Of a stretch of 64,000 nt of DNA, positions 39,901 to 50,300 are shown piece by piece. Source of the DNA: Bacteroidales bacterium (GTDB lineage Bacteria > Bacteroidota > Bacteroidia > Bacteroidales > GCA-2711565); assembly GCA_028280405.1 (NCBI GenBank), contig JANQLW010000016.1:137119-201118 (forward strand). The letters run 5' to 3'. How positions within the stretch are numbered: the first letter of the stretch is position 1; each line of letters opens with the position of its first letter. The position numbers and the translations under genes are program-made. The notes beneath the pieces were generated by a model. That model was not told the origin of the DNA. It was given only the letters and a program-made list of their open reading frames with translations, and did no database searches.

Positions 39901-41246
39901 GCCGTTCAGCTGAAATGCGTATTACCGATAAAAAGACCGGTATTACTTTAGCTTCTGCAAATATCCCTTACGGATCTAAACTTTATCGCAAAAGTGGTAC
40001 TGATATCAAAAAAGGCGAATTAGTTACGGAATGGGATCCTTACAATGCTGTGATCTTATCAGAAGTGACCGGTAAAGTTGCTTTCGCAAATATTATTGAA
40101 GGCCAAACGTATCGTGTTGAATCTGATGAACAAACAGGTTATAAAGATAAGGTGATCATCGAATCACGCTCTAAATCTAAAAATCCAACTATTTCTATCT
40201 TAAATGGAAGTGGTGAAGTTATAAAATCCTACGATATTCCAGTGGGAGCTCACATTATCGTAAATGAAGATGACTTTGTTAAAGCAGGAGATTCCCTTGT
40301 TAAAATTCCTAGAGCTGTTGGTAAATCCGGAGATATCACCGGTGGTCTGCCAAGAGTAACCGAATTATTCGAGGCACGTAATCCTTCTGATCCGGCAGTT
40401 GTTTCTGAAATTGATGGTGTGGTTTCATTTGGTAAGAAATTGAAACGTGGTAACCGTGAAGTAATTATTACTTCAAAAACCGGTGAAGAAAAACGTTACT
40501 TAATTTCTACCAGTAAACAGATCCTTGCGCAGGAAAACGATTATGTAAGGGCCGGGACTTCTCTTTCTGAAGGTGCAATGACTCCTGCCGATATCCTTGC
40601 AATTAAAGGACCTATGAAAGTTCAGGAATATATCGTGAATGAAATTCAGGAAGTTTACCGTTTACAAGGGGTGAAAATCAATGATAAGCACTTTGAAGTG
40701 ATCGTTCGTCAGATGATGCGTAAAGTTGAAGTTGCTGATCCGGGAGATACTAAATTCCTTGAAGGCGAATTAGTGAACAAACTGGATTTTATGGATGAAA
40801 ATGATGATATCTTTGGTAAAAAGGTAATCGTTGAAGCCGGTGATTCGGAAAACTATAAAGCCGGCCAGATTGTAAGTGCGCGTAAATTACGTGATGAAAA
40901 TTCTATGTTGAAACGTAAAGACAAAGCTTTAGTGGAGTCAAGAGATGCACAACCTGCTACAGGACGTCAAATCCTTCAGGGAATTACACGTGCTTCACTT
41001 CAAACGAACAGTTTCATTTCAGCTGCTTCATTCCAGGAAACAACCAAAGTATTAACGCAGGCTGCTATTAATGGTAAATCTGATGAATTACTTGGACTGA
41101 AAGAAAACGTGATCGTTGGACACAGAATTCCTGCGGGTACCGGTTTACGTGATTACGAAAACATCATTACAGGTTCGAAAGAAGAATATGACGCTTTAAT
41201 GGCTTCTAAAGAAGAATCTTTAGTTGTTGAAAGCGAAGAAGAATAA
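36939..41246 (+). CDS. rpoC: DNA-directed RNA polymerase subunit beta'
   Basis: 1435 residues. The N-terminal zinc site ([13 protein letters not shown] then CDRCGVEV) is near residues 66-85. The catalytic Mg-binding loop [12 protein letters not shown] is near 470. The bridge helix and trigger loop region includes [19 protein letters not shown] and [16 protein letters not shown]. The second zinc site has [14 protein letters not shown]. The C-terminus ends in an acidic tail. The DUF3467 gene follows after 11 bp and then a strong terminator at 41597. Confidence 0.99.
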   Translation: MAFRKDKNETSTFSKMTVSLASPEAILERSSGEVLKPETINYRTYKPERDGLFCERIFGPVKDWECHCGKYKRIRYKGIVCDRCGVEVTEKKVRRERIGHIQLVVPVAHIWFFRSLPNKIGALLGLQTKKLDTIIYYERYVVINPGIKAADGIKYLDFLTEEEYFDIMETIPAENQYLDDSDPDKFIAKMGAEAIHDLLARLDLDQISYELRHKANTETSQQRKAEALKRLQVFEAFRDARNRVENRPEWMIVKVVPVIPPELRPLVPLDGGRFATSDLNDLYRRVIIRNNRLKRLIEIKAPDVIMRNEKRMLQEAVDSLFDNSRKANSVKTESNRALKSLSDSLKGKQGRFRQNLLGKRVDYSGRSVIVVGPELKLNECGIPKDMASELFKPFIIRKMLERGIVKTVKSAKKIVDRKDPVVWDILENILKGHPIMLNRAPTLHRLGIQAFQPKLIEGKAIQLHPLVCTAFNADFDGDQMAVHVPLGHAAILETQILMLASHNILNPANGAPITVPSQDMVLGLYYITKGRKDTSEHTVKGEGYKFYSPEEVIIAYNEQKVDLHAVINVKINDIENGELVVKNIETTVGRVLFNQVVPDEYGFINQLLTKKALRDIIGDVLRKTGTAKTAKFLDDIKNLGFKMAFEGGLSFNLGDVVVPETKKDLIANANEEVDEVMTNYNMGFITNNERYNQIIDIWTHTNSQLTHTLMDQISKDQQGFNSVYMMLDSGARGSKEQIRQLSGMRGLMAKPQKSGATGGEIIENPILSNFKEGLSVLEYFISTHGARKGLADTALKTADAGYLTRRLVDVAQDVVINEADCGTLRGLTISALKKNEEVVEALYDRILGRTTLHDIYDPLSNELIVKGGMELTEELSRRIEDSAIEAVEIRSVLTCESKKGVCAKCYGRNLASGMMVQKGEAVGVIAAQSIGEPGTQLTLRTFHVGGTASNVAILSKIEAKFDGKLEIDELRYVEYENSNGDKYDIVIGRSAEMRITDKKTGITLASANIPYGSKLYRKSGTDIKKGELVTEWDPYNAVILSEVTGKVAFANIIEGQTYRVESDEQTGYKDKVIIESRSKSKNPTISILNGSGEVIKSYDIPVGAHIIVNEDDFVKAGDSLVKIPRAVGKSGDITGGLPRVTELFEARNPSDPAVVSEIDGVVSFGKKLKRGNREVIITSKTGEEKRYLISTSKQILAQENDYVRAGTSLSEGAMTPADILAIKGPMKVQEYIVNEIQEVYRLQGVKINDKHFEVIVRQMMRKVEVADPGDTKFLEGELVNKLDFMDENDDIFGKKVIVEAGDSENYKAGQIVSARKLRDENSMLKRKDKALVESRDAQPATGRQILQGITRASLQTNSFISAASFQETTKVLTQAAINGKSDELLGLKENVIVGHRIPAGTGLRDYENIITGSKEEYDALMASKEESLVVESEEE

Positions 41247-41257
41247 ATCTTTGAATT

Positions 41258-41584
41258 ATGGAAAACAATAATAATATAGGCGATCAAAATCAAATTAATA
41301 TTGAGTTAAATGAAGAAGTAGCTGAAGGTATTTATTCAAACCTTGCTATGATCACACATTCAAATGCTGAATTCATCGTTGATTTTATTAAAATGATGCC
41401 TGGTGTTCCTAAAGCACAAGTGAAGTCCAGAATTATTCTAACTCCACAACATGCGAAAAGATTGTTGAAAGCACTTCAGGATAATATTTCTAAATACGAG
41501 GCTATACATGGCCCGATTAAAGATCCTGATCCCGGAGAAAATCTTCCTCCGATTAATTTCGGCGGACCTACAGCTCAAGCATAG
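41258..41584 (+). CDS. DUF3467 protein
   Basis: 108 residues of the DUF3467 family, a small conserved protein commonly downstream of rpoC in Bacteroidota. The core is EVAEGIYSNLAMITHSNAEF, then a phase with RIILTPQHAKRLLKALQDNI, then a Pro-rich tail. It has no known enzymatic motif. Co-transcription with rpoC (11 bp spacing, before the terminator) suggests a role connected with transcription or ribosomes, but this is only inferred from position. Confidence 0.9.
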   Translation: MENNNNIGDQNQINIELNEEVAEGIYSNLAMITHSNAEFIVDFIKMMPGVPKAQVKSRIILTPQHAKRLLKALQDNISKYEAIHGPIKDPDPGENLPPINFGGPTAQA

Positions 41585-41596
41585 ACGAATATATAT

Positions 41597-41630
41597 AAAA
41601 GGACTCAGAATTTCTGAGTCCTTTTTTGTT
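41597..41630 (+). terminator. terminator of the rpoBC-DUF3467 unit
   Basis: Arms AAAAGGACTCAGAA and TTCTGAGTCCTTTT with an almost closed loop, running into TTTTTTGTTTT. It is the strongest terminator in the window and closes the transcription-translation block. Confidence 0.93.
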
Positions 41631-41680
41631 TTAGTTAACTGCAGAATACTTATTTTTATCACTTCCTAATCTGATAACTT

Positions 41681-42396
41681 ATGTTAGTTCTACATCAAGA
41701 TTTAATTAAAGACTTTGGCCCACAATACCACGAGTTCGTTGCAGATGCATTGATCAAGGAACCCTGGAATGCATATTCCTCTTTATTCTTTTTAGTACCG
41801 GTAGTTTTCTGGTTAATTAGATTGAGAGGTGAATACCGGGAAAACTGGATAATTACTTTAATCCTCCCCTTTCTTTTCTTAAACGGAGTCGGTTCTACAC
41901 TGTATCATGCATTTCGATCCTCAAACTTCTTTTTAATACTGGATTTTGCACCTGCAATAGTTGTATGTTTAATAACCGGAACTTATCTATGGACTAAAGT
42001 TGTAAGAAAATGGTATTGGGGCTTGCTAATATTGATAGCTGCATACCTTATTGCACCATTTATGATGAGGCTTTTCGTGAACCTTTTTGGGGAAGCATGG
42101 AGTAATGTGGGTTATGTTATCATTGGAATTGCTTTTCTTTTCCGGCACTAATTATTTTGCTTAAAACACACTTCTATAAATGGCAATATGTAGCGATAAG
42201 CATCATTCTGCTTATTGCAGCTATCATTTTTAGAAGCTTAGATCATCCAACACCAAATCCATTTCCTGAACTATTACCTCAGGGAACACATTTTTTGTGG
42301 CATGTGTTTAGTGCTTTAGCAGTGTTTAGCTTAGGATATTACTTTTATTTTATAAAAAATGTTGATTTAAGAAATAAATCTAAAACGATATATTAG
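41681..42396 (+). pseudogene. ceramidase-like (CREST superfamily) membrane protein, frameshifted
   Basis: Two frames together make one membrane protein of about 238 residues. Frame A (41681-42151) begins MLVLHQDLIKDFG and holds EPWNAYSSLFFLVP and FLNGVGSTLYHAF, then LDFAPAI. It stops after GIAFLFRH. The next frame continues FPALIILLKTHFYKW from about 42139 and holds THFLWHVFSALAVFSLG to a stop at 42396. The Ser, His, Asp and paired His of these motifs are the metal-site pattern of alkaline ceramidases and PAQR-like CREST hydrolases. A one-base deletion near the C/G-run at 42140-42145 would explain the break. It may be a true pseudogene or a sequence error. The second frame alone would need a TTG start (42157). 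Confidence 0.6.
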
Positions 42397-42455
42397 TTTA
42401 ACTTTTTTACATGTTAAACAGTTTTCTATCTTGATATTTAGAGTATGAATTTTTC

Positions 42456-42489
42456 TTAAAAAAACAGCCTTGCTTTATATTGCAAGGCT
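42456..42489 (-). terminator. hairpin terminator, minus strand
   Basis: Arms AGCCTTGC (42466-42473) and GCAAGGCT (42482-42489) are followed on the minus strand by seven T. It probably stops minus-strand transcription that passes the toxin-immunity locus; on the plus strand the hairpin lacks a T-tract. Confidence 0.6.
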
Positions 42490-42562
42490 ATTCTGTATGC
42501 GTTACAAAGAACGGACGAAACGTCTGCTCCAGTTTTTTTCATAGTTTACTTTTGTTTGTTCT

Positions 42563-42720
42563 CGCCAGCAGATTAAAGAAGGTGAGTACGAACAAATTGA
42601 TAAAGCCACCCTAAAACGTTTAAAAGATATTGAAAGGCTTGCCCCCAACACTAAGACCAAGATATTTGATATTATTGATACCTACCTGAGAGATTTTAAA
42701 ACAAGGCAGGCGTATGGGGG
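42563..42720 (+). pseudogene. remnant of an XRE-type regulator C-terminus
   Basis: A stretch without start codon reads QQIKEGEYEQIDKATLKRL followed by a helical segment ending TYLRDFKTRQAYG. This resembles, from memory, the C-terminal part of XRE-type HTH regulators in Bacteroidota. The helix-turn-helix part is missing and the frame is closed by TAG 19 bp upstream. It lies in the 360-bp gap between the ceramidase-like gene and the immunity gene, between two minus-strand terminators. A decayed regulator left by recombination at the RHS locus is the likeliest reading. Confidence 0.4.
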
Positions 42721-42721
42721 C

Positions 42722-42750
42722 ATAAAAAAGCCCCGGGGTTCCGAGGCTTT
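42722..42750 (-). terminator. terminator of the RHS-immunity unit
   Basis: Arms AAAGCCCCGG and CCGAGGCTTT (one mismatch) around GGTT, followed on the minus strand by TTTTTTATG. It lies directly after the immunity gene stop at 42758. Confidence 0.8.
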
Positions 42751-42757
42751 ATGCTTT

Positions 42758-43243
42758 CTATTCATAATCAGGATATACAAAATCGTACTTTCCTGTTTGC
42801 ATTCGATGAACTAAGCTGTCAGGAGGGATAACGCTTCCCACTTCTGCTTTTTGATATCTTCTTTCTAGCTTTCCAACCCGTCTTTGTTCTTCATTGATTT
42901 TCCAAACCCACCAATTTAGGGATATTTTTGTTTGAGGATCATCTTCACTAGTTCTAAAAAGAATATCATCAAACTCCCCAAGATTAGCGGTATTTCCAAT
43001 CTTTTCCCAATAACCCATTTTAAGCCCTAGTTTTGTTATACAATGGGCATAAAACTCTACTTCTCCGTTTACAATTTCAGATAAACTAGGGTTAGCATTG
43101 ATTGAATATACTTTTTTGAAAGTCCTAATTACATCACTATTCAGTTGCGTAAGATCGTTCACTATATATTGAAAATATTTCTTATTACTGCCATCTATGT
43201 TGACAGAAAAAATGTCTCCTATTTTCGTATTTGTTCTTGCCAT
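42758..43243 (-). CDS. Imm26-like immunity protein of the RHS toxin
   Basis: 161 residues from the ATG at 43243, whose A is shared with the TAA stop of the RHS gene; an ATG eight codons earlier would lie inside the RHS frame. The N-terminal half (KIGDIFSVNIDGSNKKYFQY, then a strand-rich stretch with VFK-like ends) resembles Imm26-type immunity proteins. The rest has SLNWWVWKINEEQRRVGKLE. There is no signal peptide, so it acts in the cytosol, where a nuclease would be toxic. Start-stop overlap implies translational coupling with the toxin gene. The role as antidote is inferred from position and the fold-like pattern. Confidence 0.65.
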   Translation of the reverse strand: MARTNTKIGDIFSVNIDGSNKKYFQYIVNDLTQLNSDVIRTFKKVYSINANPSLSEIVNGEVEFYAHCITKLGLKMGYWEKIGNTANLGEFDDILFRTSEDDPQTKISLNWWVWKINEEQRRVGKLERRYQKAEVGSVIPPDSLVHRMQTGKYDFVYPDYE

Positions 43244-46200
43244 TATTTGATACCATATTGCCACCAATATTTTGGTGAAATTGAATTAATTCTGTTTAAA
43301 AGTAGCCCGCCATTCTTTTGCAAACCGTACTTATTTATTAATGTCTGCTCCCATATCCTTGCACCTGTTCTTGATAAATTAGTTGCACCCGGAACAACCT
43401 CATATCTTAAAAATGATTTTGCTGTACCTGAACTCAGATGTTCACCAAATCTAACTGCTGCTTGTCTTTCTGTAATACCAACATACCTTACAACCCCAGC
43501 TTTGTCAAACCCTTTATAAACAACATTTGCTCCTTTACTCACTGCATTTGCAGAAAACCTCCCTGTAATTCCACTTATAAGTCTTCCTCCAAGGAATGTT
43601 AAAGGTTTTGCAAGTGCTCCACCTATCAATGTTTCCTCAATAATAGCAGATTTATTAATAGTACCCGGAGCTGGACCATCAAACATAGTTTGAGTATAAC
43701 TTATAGTCTCACCTACTTCATTATTGTCTCCAATTGGAGTAAATATAGTATAAGCTGACTTAGTATCATCAAAACGCCAATCTGTTCCATTATCATCACG
43801 AGACCAACTTGTCCTTCCAACCCCGATTTGACCATTATGTTCTACAACAGTGAACGGGATTTCATCATCAGAGATTTCTGCATTAAGTTGCTGAACCCTT
43901 CGCTCAGCATGTATCCGCTCATCTGATTTAGTGAGATTGTTCCAAAAACCTGCTCCTCTTACCCATCGTCCATCTGGATCAATAAATATCATTGGGTTAT
44001 TCAAAACATAATTATAAGAACTATAATTATAATAACTCTCAGCTAATGGATCAACAGCATGCCATCTGGCAACAACGGGATCATAAAACCTTGCCCCGTA
44101 ATCATACCAATTCAATTCTTCCTGCAATTCCTTTCCATTGTATTTATATTGGTTTGAGTTGGAGTTTTCCTGCTCAGCGGTATGTCCAAAAGGATAATAA
44201 ACTATTCGTTGTGTTAGCGTTTTACTGCCACCATTTGGTCTAAAAGCTATTCTGGTATTTCCTAAATGATCCTTGATAAAGTATTCATAATTAAAAGTAG
44301 AACCACTTTTTTCTACAACACCTTCAGGATGATGAATCAACACAAGGTTTTTGTTATGATCGTATTCAAAACCTCCGGCATAATAACGATTGGTAGAACC
44401 TACTTTCTTACATACCTTCTCACCTGTTGCGGTATAGTAATAGGTCAAAGAACTTCCTGATTTTGTAATCGTCTGTGGTAAATTTAAGAAATTATACGCA
44501 ATATTGCTAATGCCTTTATTTAAGTCTTTCTTCAGGTTCCCGTTATCATCATAACTATAATCTGTCGTGGTTACATCTATAAAACCGATACCTTTATTAC
44601 TACTGTCATCTACTTTTGCCAGCCTGTTACTTGTATTACTGTTTTCATAGGTATAAGCTAGGTTATCTATTAGGCTTCCGCTATTCCTTTTCAAATTTCT
44701 GATATTTCCATTCAAATCATAGATAATATCATATTCATTATAACGATTCTCATTGGAATTAAAGTTGCTTCCTTCCCCATAATCGGAACTTGTTAAACGG
44801 TTCAAGGCATCATAACTATATCCAAAAGCTTTTTTTACATAAGAACCACTACTTATTTCTTTTTCATTCCAAATCATCCCGGAGATGTTCCCGTTAAATT
44901 GGCCTGATGAAGCCAGGGGGCCAATTGCAGCAGCGTCATTGTATAAAAGTTTTAGTGCAAACAAATTACTGCCCATATTATCAGGGTTGTTCATTTGACT
45001 TAACCAACCACGGATGTTATAGGTATAATCCATTGTTTCTATGCCGGCCAGTGTTTTTTGTTTTAACTGTCCAAGTTCGTTATAGGCAAGTTGTACAATG
45101 GTAGTACGGTTTGCTCCATTGATCTCTTGTTCGGTTTTTGTTAAACGTTGCATATGGTCATAAGTATTCCATTGCTCAACAGTAGTTGTATTGCTATTAA
45201 ATCTTTGACTTTGCTTTTGTTGCAATATCAGGCCGGTAAAATTTAGTTTTAAACTTAAAGTTTCAACTCCGCCATTAGATCCGTCATATAATTGCCTTCT
45301 AGTTTGGATCACCCGGCCTTTGTCATCATAATAGTTAATGCTGGTCAGCCAGGTCGGGGTGTTGAGTACTTTTACTTTACCACCGGTTAGCATTGCCTTG
45401 GTTTCATTACTTTGGCTTATTCCGTATACATTTGAATAGGGCATTGTGGCTTCAAAGCCATAAGAATCGTAATAATTCACTGTTAAAGGTTCATAATTGC
45501 TCCCGGAATTGGAACGGGGATAAGCAACTGCTGTGTAATAATGTGTGCTGCTAGTTGCATTGCGGGACTCGCACAATGTACTTTCATTGTTAACCGTGGT
45601 TTGAATTGCGTCTCTTGTACCTGCAATATCTATTTTACCTGTCATCACTACCCTGCCAAATACATCATATTTGGTGAATAACCATTCTGTGCCTCCACTT
45701 TCTCTTTGTCTACCATCCTGGTTAAGTATCATGCGATCGGCTTTATTGTAAATCATATAAACCGGTTCTGCCCCGGGGAGTTGTTTTTCAATCATACGCT
45801 TCTTATTATCATACTTATAATAATAACACAGGTTCTTTACAACTGTTGAAGTAGGCAATAGACTTGTGGCACTTCCTATTACGTTTACTGCCTCCGGAGG
45901 GAACACATACCGCAATAACCCAAAATCATCATATACATAGTAGGTTTCAGCATAAACAGAAGTTGTTAATTGTACTTTTTTTAGTATGAGCTGTCCTTGT
46001 TTATTTTTATACTCCCATGAAAGTTTACCGTTTTCATCTTTAGTTTCTGTAATATAGAGTTCACCGGCAGCATAATTACCCGAACGTGTACAGTTTCCTG
46101 CAGCACTACAGCTCCATTTTGCAACTTCTACAGATGTATTTGTTTTATAATCCAACCGGATGGTATTACCGGTCCTTGTTGATACTCCGGATGATTTTAC

Positions 46201-47244
46201 AATTTTCCAGGCAAGCCCGGGGGCTCCTTGTTCCATAATACGGTTAAGAGGAGAATAATCAAACTCTTTTTCAGCAAATGCAAAGTCATCTTCACTGCTG
46301 CCATATTGAGCTGTATAATTACTGACAGATACTGCATTGGGAATAAATGCCCCATTGTTTGCCGTTGTTTTGGTAAATGGCAGGTAATTTCTGGCTTCCC
46401 TGCCAAGGCCATCGTAGGCAAAAGGCTGAATGATGTCTTTTAGGGTTGGGGAAGCATTAACCCCTGTTTGCTGTGAAGGCCGCCCCAGGCCATCAAAGTA
46501 GGCTATATCTACCATGAGTTTAGCATTGCTTTGTTCTGTTGTGGCCTCTTTCAAGGTATAAGAAGTAATGTAGTTTTCGTTAGAAGAAAGGTTCAAAGAG
46601 CTTGTTTGGGTTGAATTACTTATTGTGGCCGTCCCGTTCATCATCAAGGTTGCAGGGTGCCTGTATGCTTCTATTTGATAAGTCCCCAAGTCTATAATGT
46701 TATCAAAAAAAATAGCATTTCCTGTTCCTTCATGGGTGGCAATAATCGTACTGCTTTTTTTCAGGCGGTAAGTTACATCTACTTCGGAGTTATCCAGTTT
46801 AATGCTCAACCCGGCACCGCTGATGATCTGTCCTCCACCGGATACATTGAATGCTTGGAGAGGGGGAGCGGATGCCCCGGGAGCCTGGGTGATAAAAAAC
46901 TGTACAGTACCAAAATCCAAAACATGAAACCTCGAGTTAGGCGTTGGGTTGACATCTGCAAAAACCACAAACTCACCCATGGTATAATCAAAAAAACTAA
47001 TCATAAAGTTCAGATCTCCGTTCCAGTTACCCGAGTGAAAATTTAAAAAGCCTTCGAGTTCATATTGACTTACTCCTCCCGGTGCCATAAATATGACAGG
47101 AACAACTCCTCCGGTGCTGGGTAAATCAAGATGAATGGGATAAACTTCTGTAATATTATAAAGGGGCTGGGATTGAAGACCCACATACATCAGCATCATG
47201 AATACCAATGTAAAAATCTTATTTTTATATGTTGTTGTTTTCAT
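43243..47244 (-). CDS. RHS/YD-repeat polymorphic toxin with GIY-YIG-type nuclease tip
   Basis: 1333 residues. A signal peptide (1-25, GLQSQ) is followed by an N-terminal region like DUF6443 (about 200-420). YD/RHS repeats follow (about 420-1040; for example YDVFGRVVMTGK and YSYDALNRLTSSDYG). The RHS-associated core is at about 1045-1090 (GARFYDPVVARWHAVDPLAE, then LNNPMIFIDPDGRW). The C-terminal variable part ends in a domain (about 1240-1333) with VVYKGF, Tyr1254 in RYVGIT, an Arg/His segment RFGEHL and Glu1299 in WEQTLINKYG. This pattern matches GIY-YIG (URI-type) nuclease toxins. No T9SS sorting domain is visible. The immunity gene overlaps the stop codon. Confidence 0.85.
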   Translation of the reverse strand: MKTTTYKNKIFTLVFMMLMYVGLQSQPLYNITEVYPIHLDLPSTGGVVPVIFMAPGGVSQYELEGFLNFHSGNWNGDLNFMISFFDYTMGEFVVFADVNPTPNSRFHVLDFGTVQFFITQAPGASAPPLQAFNVSGGGQIISGAGLSIKLDNSEVDVTYRLKKSSTIIATHEGTGNAIFFDNIIDLGTYQIEAYRHPATLMMNGTATISNSTQTSSLNLSSNENYITSYTLKEATTEQSNAKLMVDIAYFDGLGRPSQQTGVNASPTLKDIIQPFAYDGLGREARNYLPFTKTTANNGAFIPNAVSVSNYTAQYGSSEDDFAFAEKEFDYSPLNRIMEQGAPGLAWKIVKSSGVSTRTGNTIRLDYKTNTSVEVAKWSCSAAGNCTRSGNYAAGELYITETKDENGKLSWEYKNKQGQLILKKVQLTTSVYAETYYVYDDFGLLRYVFPPEAVNVIGSATSLLPTSTVVKNLCYYYKYDNKKRMIEKQLPGAEPVYMIYNKADRMILNQDGRQRESGGTEWLFTKYDVFGRVVMTGKIDIAGTRDAIQTTVNNESTLCESRNATSSTHYYTAVAYPRSNSGSNYEPLTVNYYDSYGFEATMPYSNVYGISQSNETKAMLTGGKVKVLNTPTWLTSINYYDDKGRVIQTRRQLYDGSNGGVETLSLKLNFTGLILQQKQSQRFNSNTTTVEQWNTYDHMQRLTKTEQEINGANRTTIVQLAYNELGQLKQKTLAGIETMDYTYNIRGWLSQMNNPDNMGSNLFALKLLYNDAAAIGPLASSGQFNGNISGMIWNEKEISSGSYVKKAFGYSYDALNRLTSSDYGEGSNFNSNENRYNEYDIIYDLNGNIRNLKRNSGSLIDNLAYTYENSNTSNRLAKVDDSSNKGIGFIDVTTTDYSYDDNGNLKKDLNKGISNIAYNFLNLPQTITKSGSSLTYYYTATGEKVCKKVGSTNRYYAGGFEYDHNKNLVLIHHPEGVVEKSGSTFNYEYFIKDHLGNTRIAFRPNGGSKTLTQRIVYYPFGHTAEQENSNSNQYKYNGKELQEELNWYDYGARFYDPVVARWHAVDPLAESYYNYSSYNYVLNNPMIFIDPDGRWVRGAGFWNNLTKSDERIHAERRVQQLNAEISDDEIPFTVVEHNGQIGVGRTSWSRDDNGTDWRFDDTKSAYTIFTPIGDNNEVGETISYTQTMFDGPAPGTINKSAIIEETLIGGALAKPLTFLGGRLISGITGRFSANAVSKGANVVYKGFDKAGVVRYVGITERQAAVRFGEHLSSGTAKSFLRYEVVPGATNLSRTGARIWEQTLINKYGLQKNGGLLLNRINSISPKYWWQYGIK

Positions 47245-47350
47245 AAGGTTTTAATTTAAAAAATTAAGATACAAGAGCTGGGTATCAGGGTACAAGATAA
47301 AAAAACGGTTTTTTGTCAATCATTTGCTTGTAGCCTGATGCCTGAAGCTT

Positions 47351-50300
47351 TTAATTTGCATAATTATATTTATATTCTTTTAATACATTGCCTTCAGAAT
47401 CTTTTACACGGACCAGGCGTCCAAAGCTGTCATATTTATAATAGGTTGTTTTGCCGTTGGGATCAGTTTCGGAGGTCATGCCGACTAAAGGATCATAGGT
47501 ATAGGTTGTGATCATTGCATCCGGTAATGCAGCATGTAGATGATCATTTAAAACAGTTCTGAAAGTATTCTCAGAACTTTTATTGACATCTAAATTTGAT
47601 AAATTCTGTAAATAGTCTACGTGGGGCGATACCTGTGCATAGGAGGCATTTTCAATTTTTGCAATCGGTAAAGTTTTATTATATCCATATATATAAACAA
47701 TATGAACATCATTGGGTTTATGTAACTCTAATAGGTTTCCGTTGTCATCGTACTTATCAAAAATTATATCATCTTGTAATTCAGGGTCAGAAGATAAATT
47801 CATACTTATATGAGACAGCCAGGGATTTATAATATCTATCTGTGTGTTTATAAAGATAGGAGCATATTGTTCCAAAGGATCTGAGATTAATGCATCTAGC
47901 TTTAAACTTTTCTTTTTAGCGAGTAAAATCATATTATTTTCTTCAATATAATAATTTACAGTTGCTCCAGAGACCTTATTAACACCTCCTTTCTTGACAA
48001 CTGATATTGTTTCAATAGGAGTTCCAATCATATTTTTTTCTTTCATTTTTCTTATACTATTAGTATATGTATCAAAAAAGAATAGGGTTCCATGATCTTC
48101 TGGGAATCCTTCCTCAAGGGGAAAGTCATTGGGGTAAATAAATTTTGTTCTCAACTCTTCCCCATTACTATTGGTTGTAGTTATACTGCTTACTTGCATA
48201 GGATTATTGCTCTCATAAGCGTATTCTTTCATCGTTGTAATGGATTGGGAAGCATCATCATAAATTCTTACTGTTTCATTAGCCGGTACAAAAGAATAAG
48301 TATATACTTTATAGGCTGTACATTCATAAATTCCTACACCTGGTGTTTCCGGACATACTGGAAAACCATCTGTTTTCATTGATTTTACATATTCATTCGC
48401 TTTATTAGGTGCTATATAGTTAATTTCCTTTTCTCTAACAAGATGATTCGATGAATTATATACCTGCTCTTTTAATAATTTACCACGTTCTTCCTCTCTG
48501 GAAGCATAGGGCTCATAAACTGTTCGACTAGGCTGTAATAAATTTTCGGCCGGATCATCCCTATAACCATTATCAAAATTGCTGAAAGTATATTTTGTAT
48601 AAGAATTATCTTCACGTTTTTCGATCACTTCCGTGTATCCAATATGACTCCCCATACTATTATTTGTCAGTGGAAGCACAGATTGTGAAGAGAATATTTT
48701 TTTCGAGTAGGTAACCGTAGGATCATTAAAAGCGGGCATAGTATAATCATCAAAATAATATTGTATTTGCCCACCTAGCACTCCGCTAGATAATAGAGTA
48801 CTAACATTTGCTGTGTTCGTATAATTTTTTACATAAAAAAATTCTCTTTCAATTTTCTCGTTGGGTTGGCTTATGTCTGCATAATTGATAATTTTTTTTA
48901 TTCGTAAGCCGCCTGCTAACTTATTAGTCCCTAGTGCTTGTGGGGGGACGGAGCGATCTAATTTTACTTGGGAAGAAAATGAATGAGGTTCGTACACAAA
49001 CTCTGTTACTCCTCCTGTAGGATATGTTATCTTGTTGAGTGTTCCCGCGTATAGGAATGAGGAATTAGGTTCCCTGTATTGAAAATATGTGGTATAATAC
49101 GTATTTTCATCACTGATATCTGCATAGGTCCCGTTATAAAAACCCCAGTGATCTGTTTTATTAGATAGGTAAGATGGCAAAGGAACGGACTCGTCATAGG
49201 AGAATGAGTAGGTTCCTGAGATTTCTCCATTGCCTCCTTGTTCAGAAACAGAAAGTAGTTTTAGTCGTTCTGTTTCTATATTGTTATAAGTAAAATTAAA
49301 TGCCTTGATCAACCCTTGATTATTTTCTATCCGTAACTGATCAAGTTTATGCCATTGTAATAAGTCAAGTGCCTGATTATACATAATCGAACCACCTTCT
49401 TGCAGGTATGGGAGAAATGCAAATTGTGGGTTTTGCCAATTTTGATGATGAAAGAAATAAATATCCGGACTATATCTTAGTTCAGTACTCACAGTTCGAT
49501 TAAATGATATTTTTCCATTATCCGTTTGGATCATTTTTAAATACACAGGAGAGATTAAACTACCTCTATATGAGGCACCAATATTCGCATAATAAGTGCT
49601 GCTGCAGTCAGGGACCAAAAAACTTCCAGATGAATTTTCCACATACGTTTCTATATTATTATTTACGGAAATATTCATCTGATTGATATAGGGGCCTCTC
49701 TCGTACGAAAGTATTATTTCCTTGCCGGTAGGACTAATTATTTTGGTTAAATACCAGGCTCCTGCTACCCACTCCTTGCTATTCTGTGCAAAGAAAGGAA
49801 TACTATATTCTATGGCATCGTTTGTATTGCCAAAAACATACCGGGTACCATCTTCTGCAGTAATCGTAAAACCTTTAAAAGCTTCCATCATGCCATACGT
49901 TTGGGCAAGTTCACCGAAAGGAACAAAAGGAGGGGCTATAAACTCATTGTTAAAGCTAACTTTTACCGGTTTATCGCATTTAACCTTCCACTGTCCATCA
50001 GCATTTAGATAAAATTCTCCAGAATATCCGAAGAAACTAAATGTAAATCTATCCGGCTCCAGATCATGCAGATATGCATTATTAAGCATAATATTATTTT
50101 CCATATAGGAGGTTGTACTCCAGCTGTCTGTATTAAGGCCATTATGAATTGTATAAAAGCCCTTACCCGGATCTGTCGGATTACCATTAACATATTCATC
50201 GGGTTTAGATTTTACAGTTCGGGATATTACACCTCCTGCAGATAATGACCAACCCATGCCTACCCAGCCCGGATGCTGGTCTGGTCTGAAACCGGATGGA

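Noticed and set aside
42157-42396. Independent small membrane protein gene
   Set aside because: It would need a TTG start, and its content completes the ceramidase-like protein upstream in another frame.
42563-42720. Functional regulator of the RHS locus
   Set aside because: No start codon, no helix-turn-helix part and an upstream in-frame stop; only a remnant.
46657-47046. Antisense gene opposite the RHS toxin
   Set aside because: The frame has no recognised domain, and the strand opposite codes for a conserved protein.
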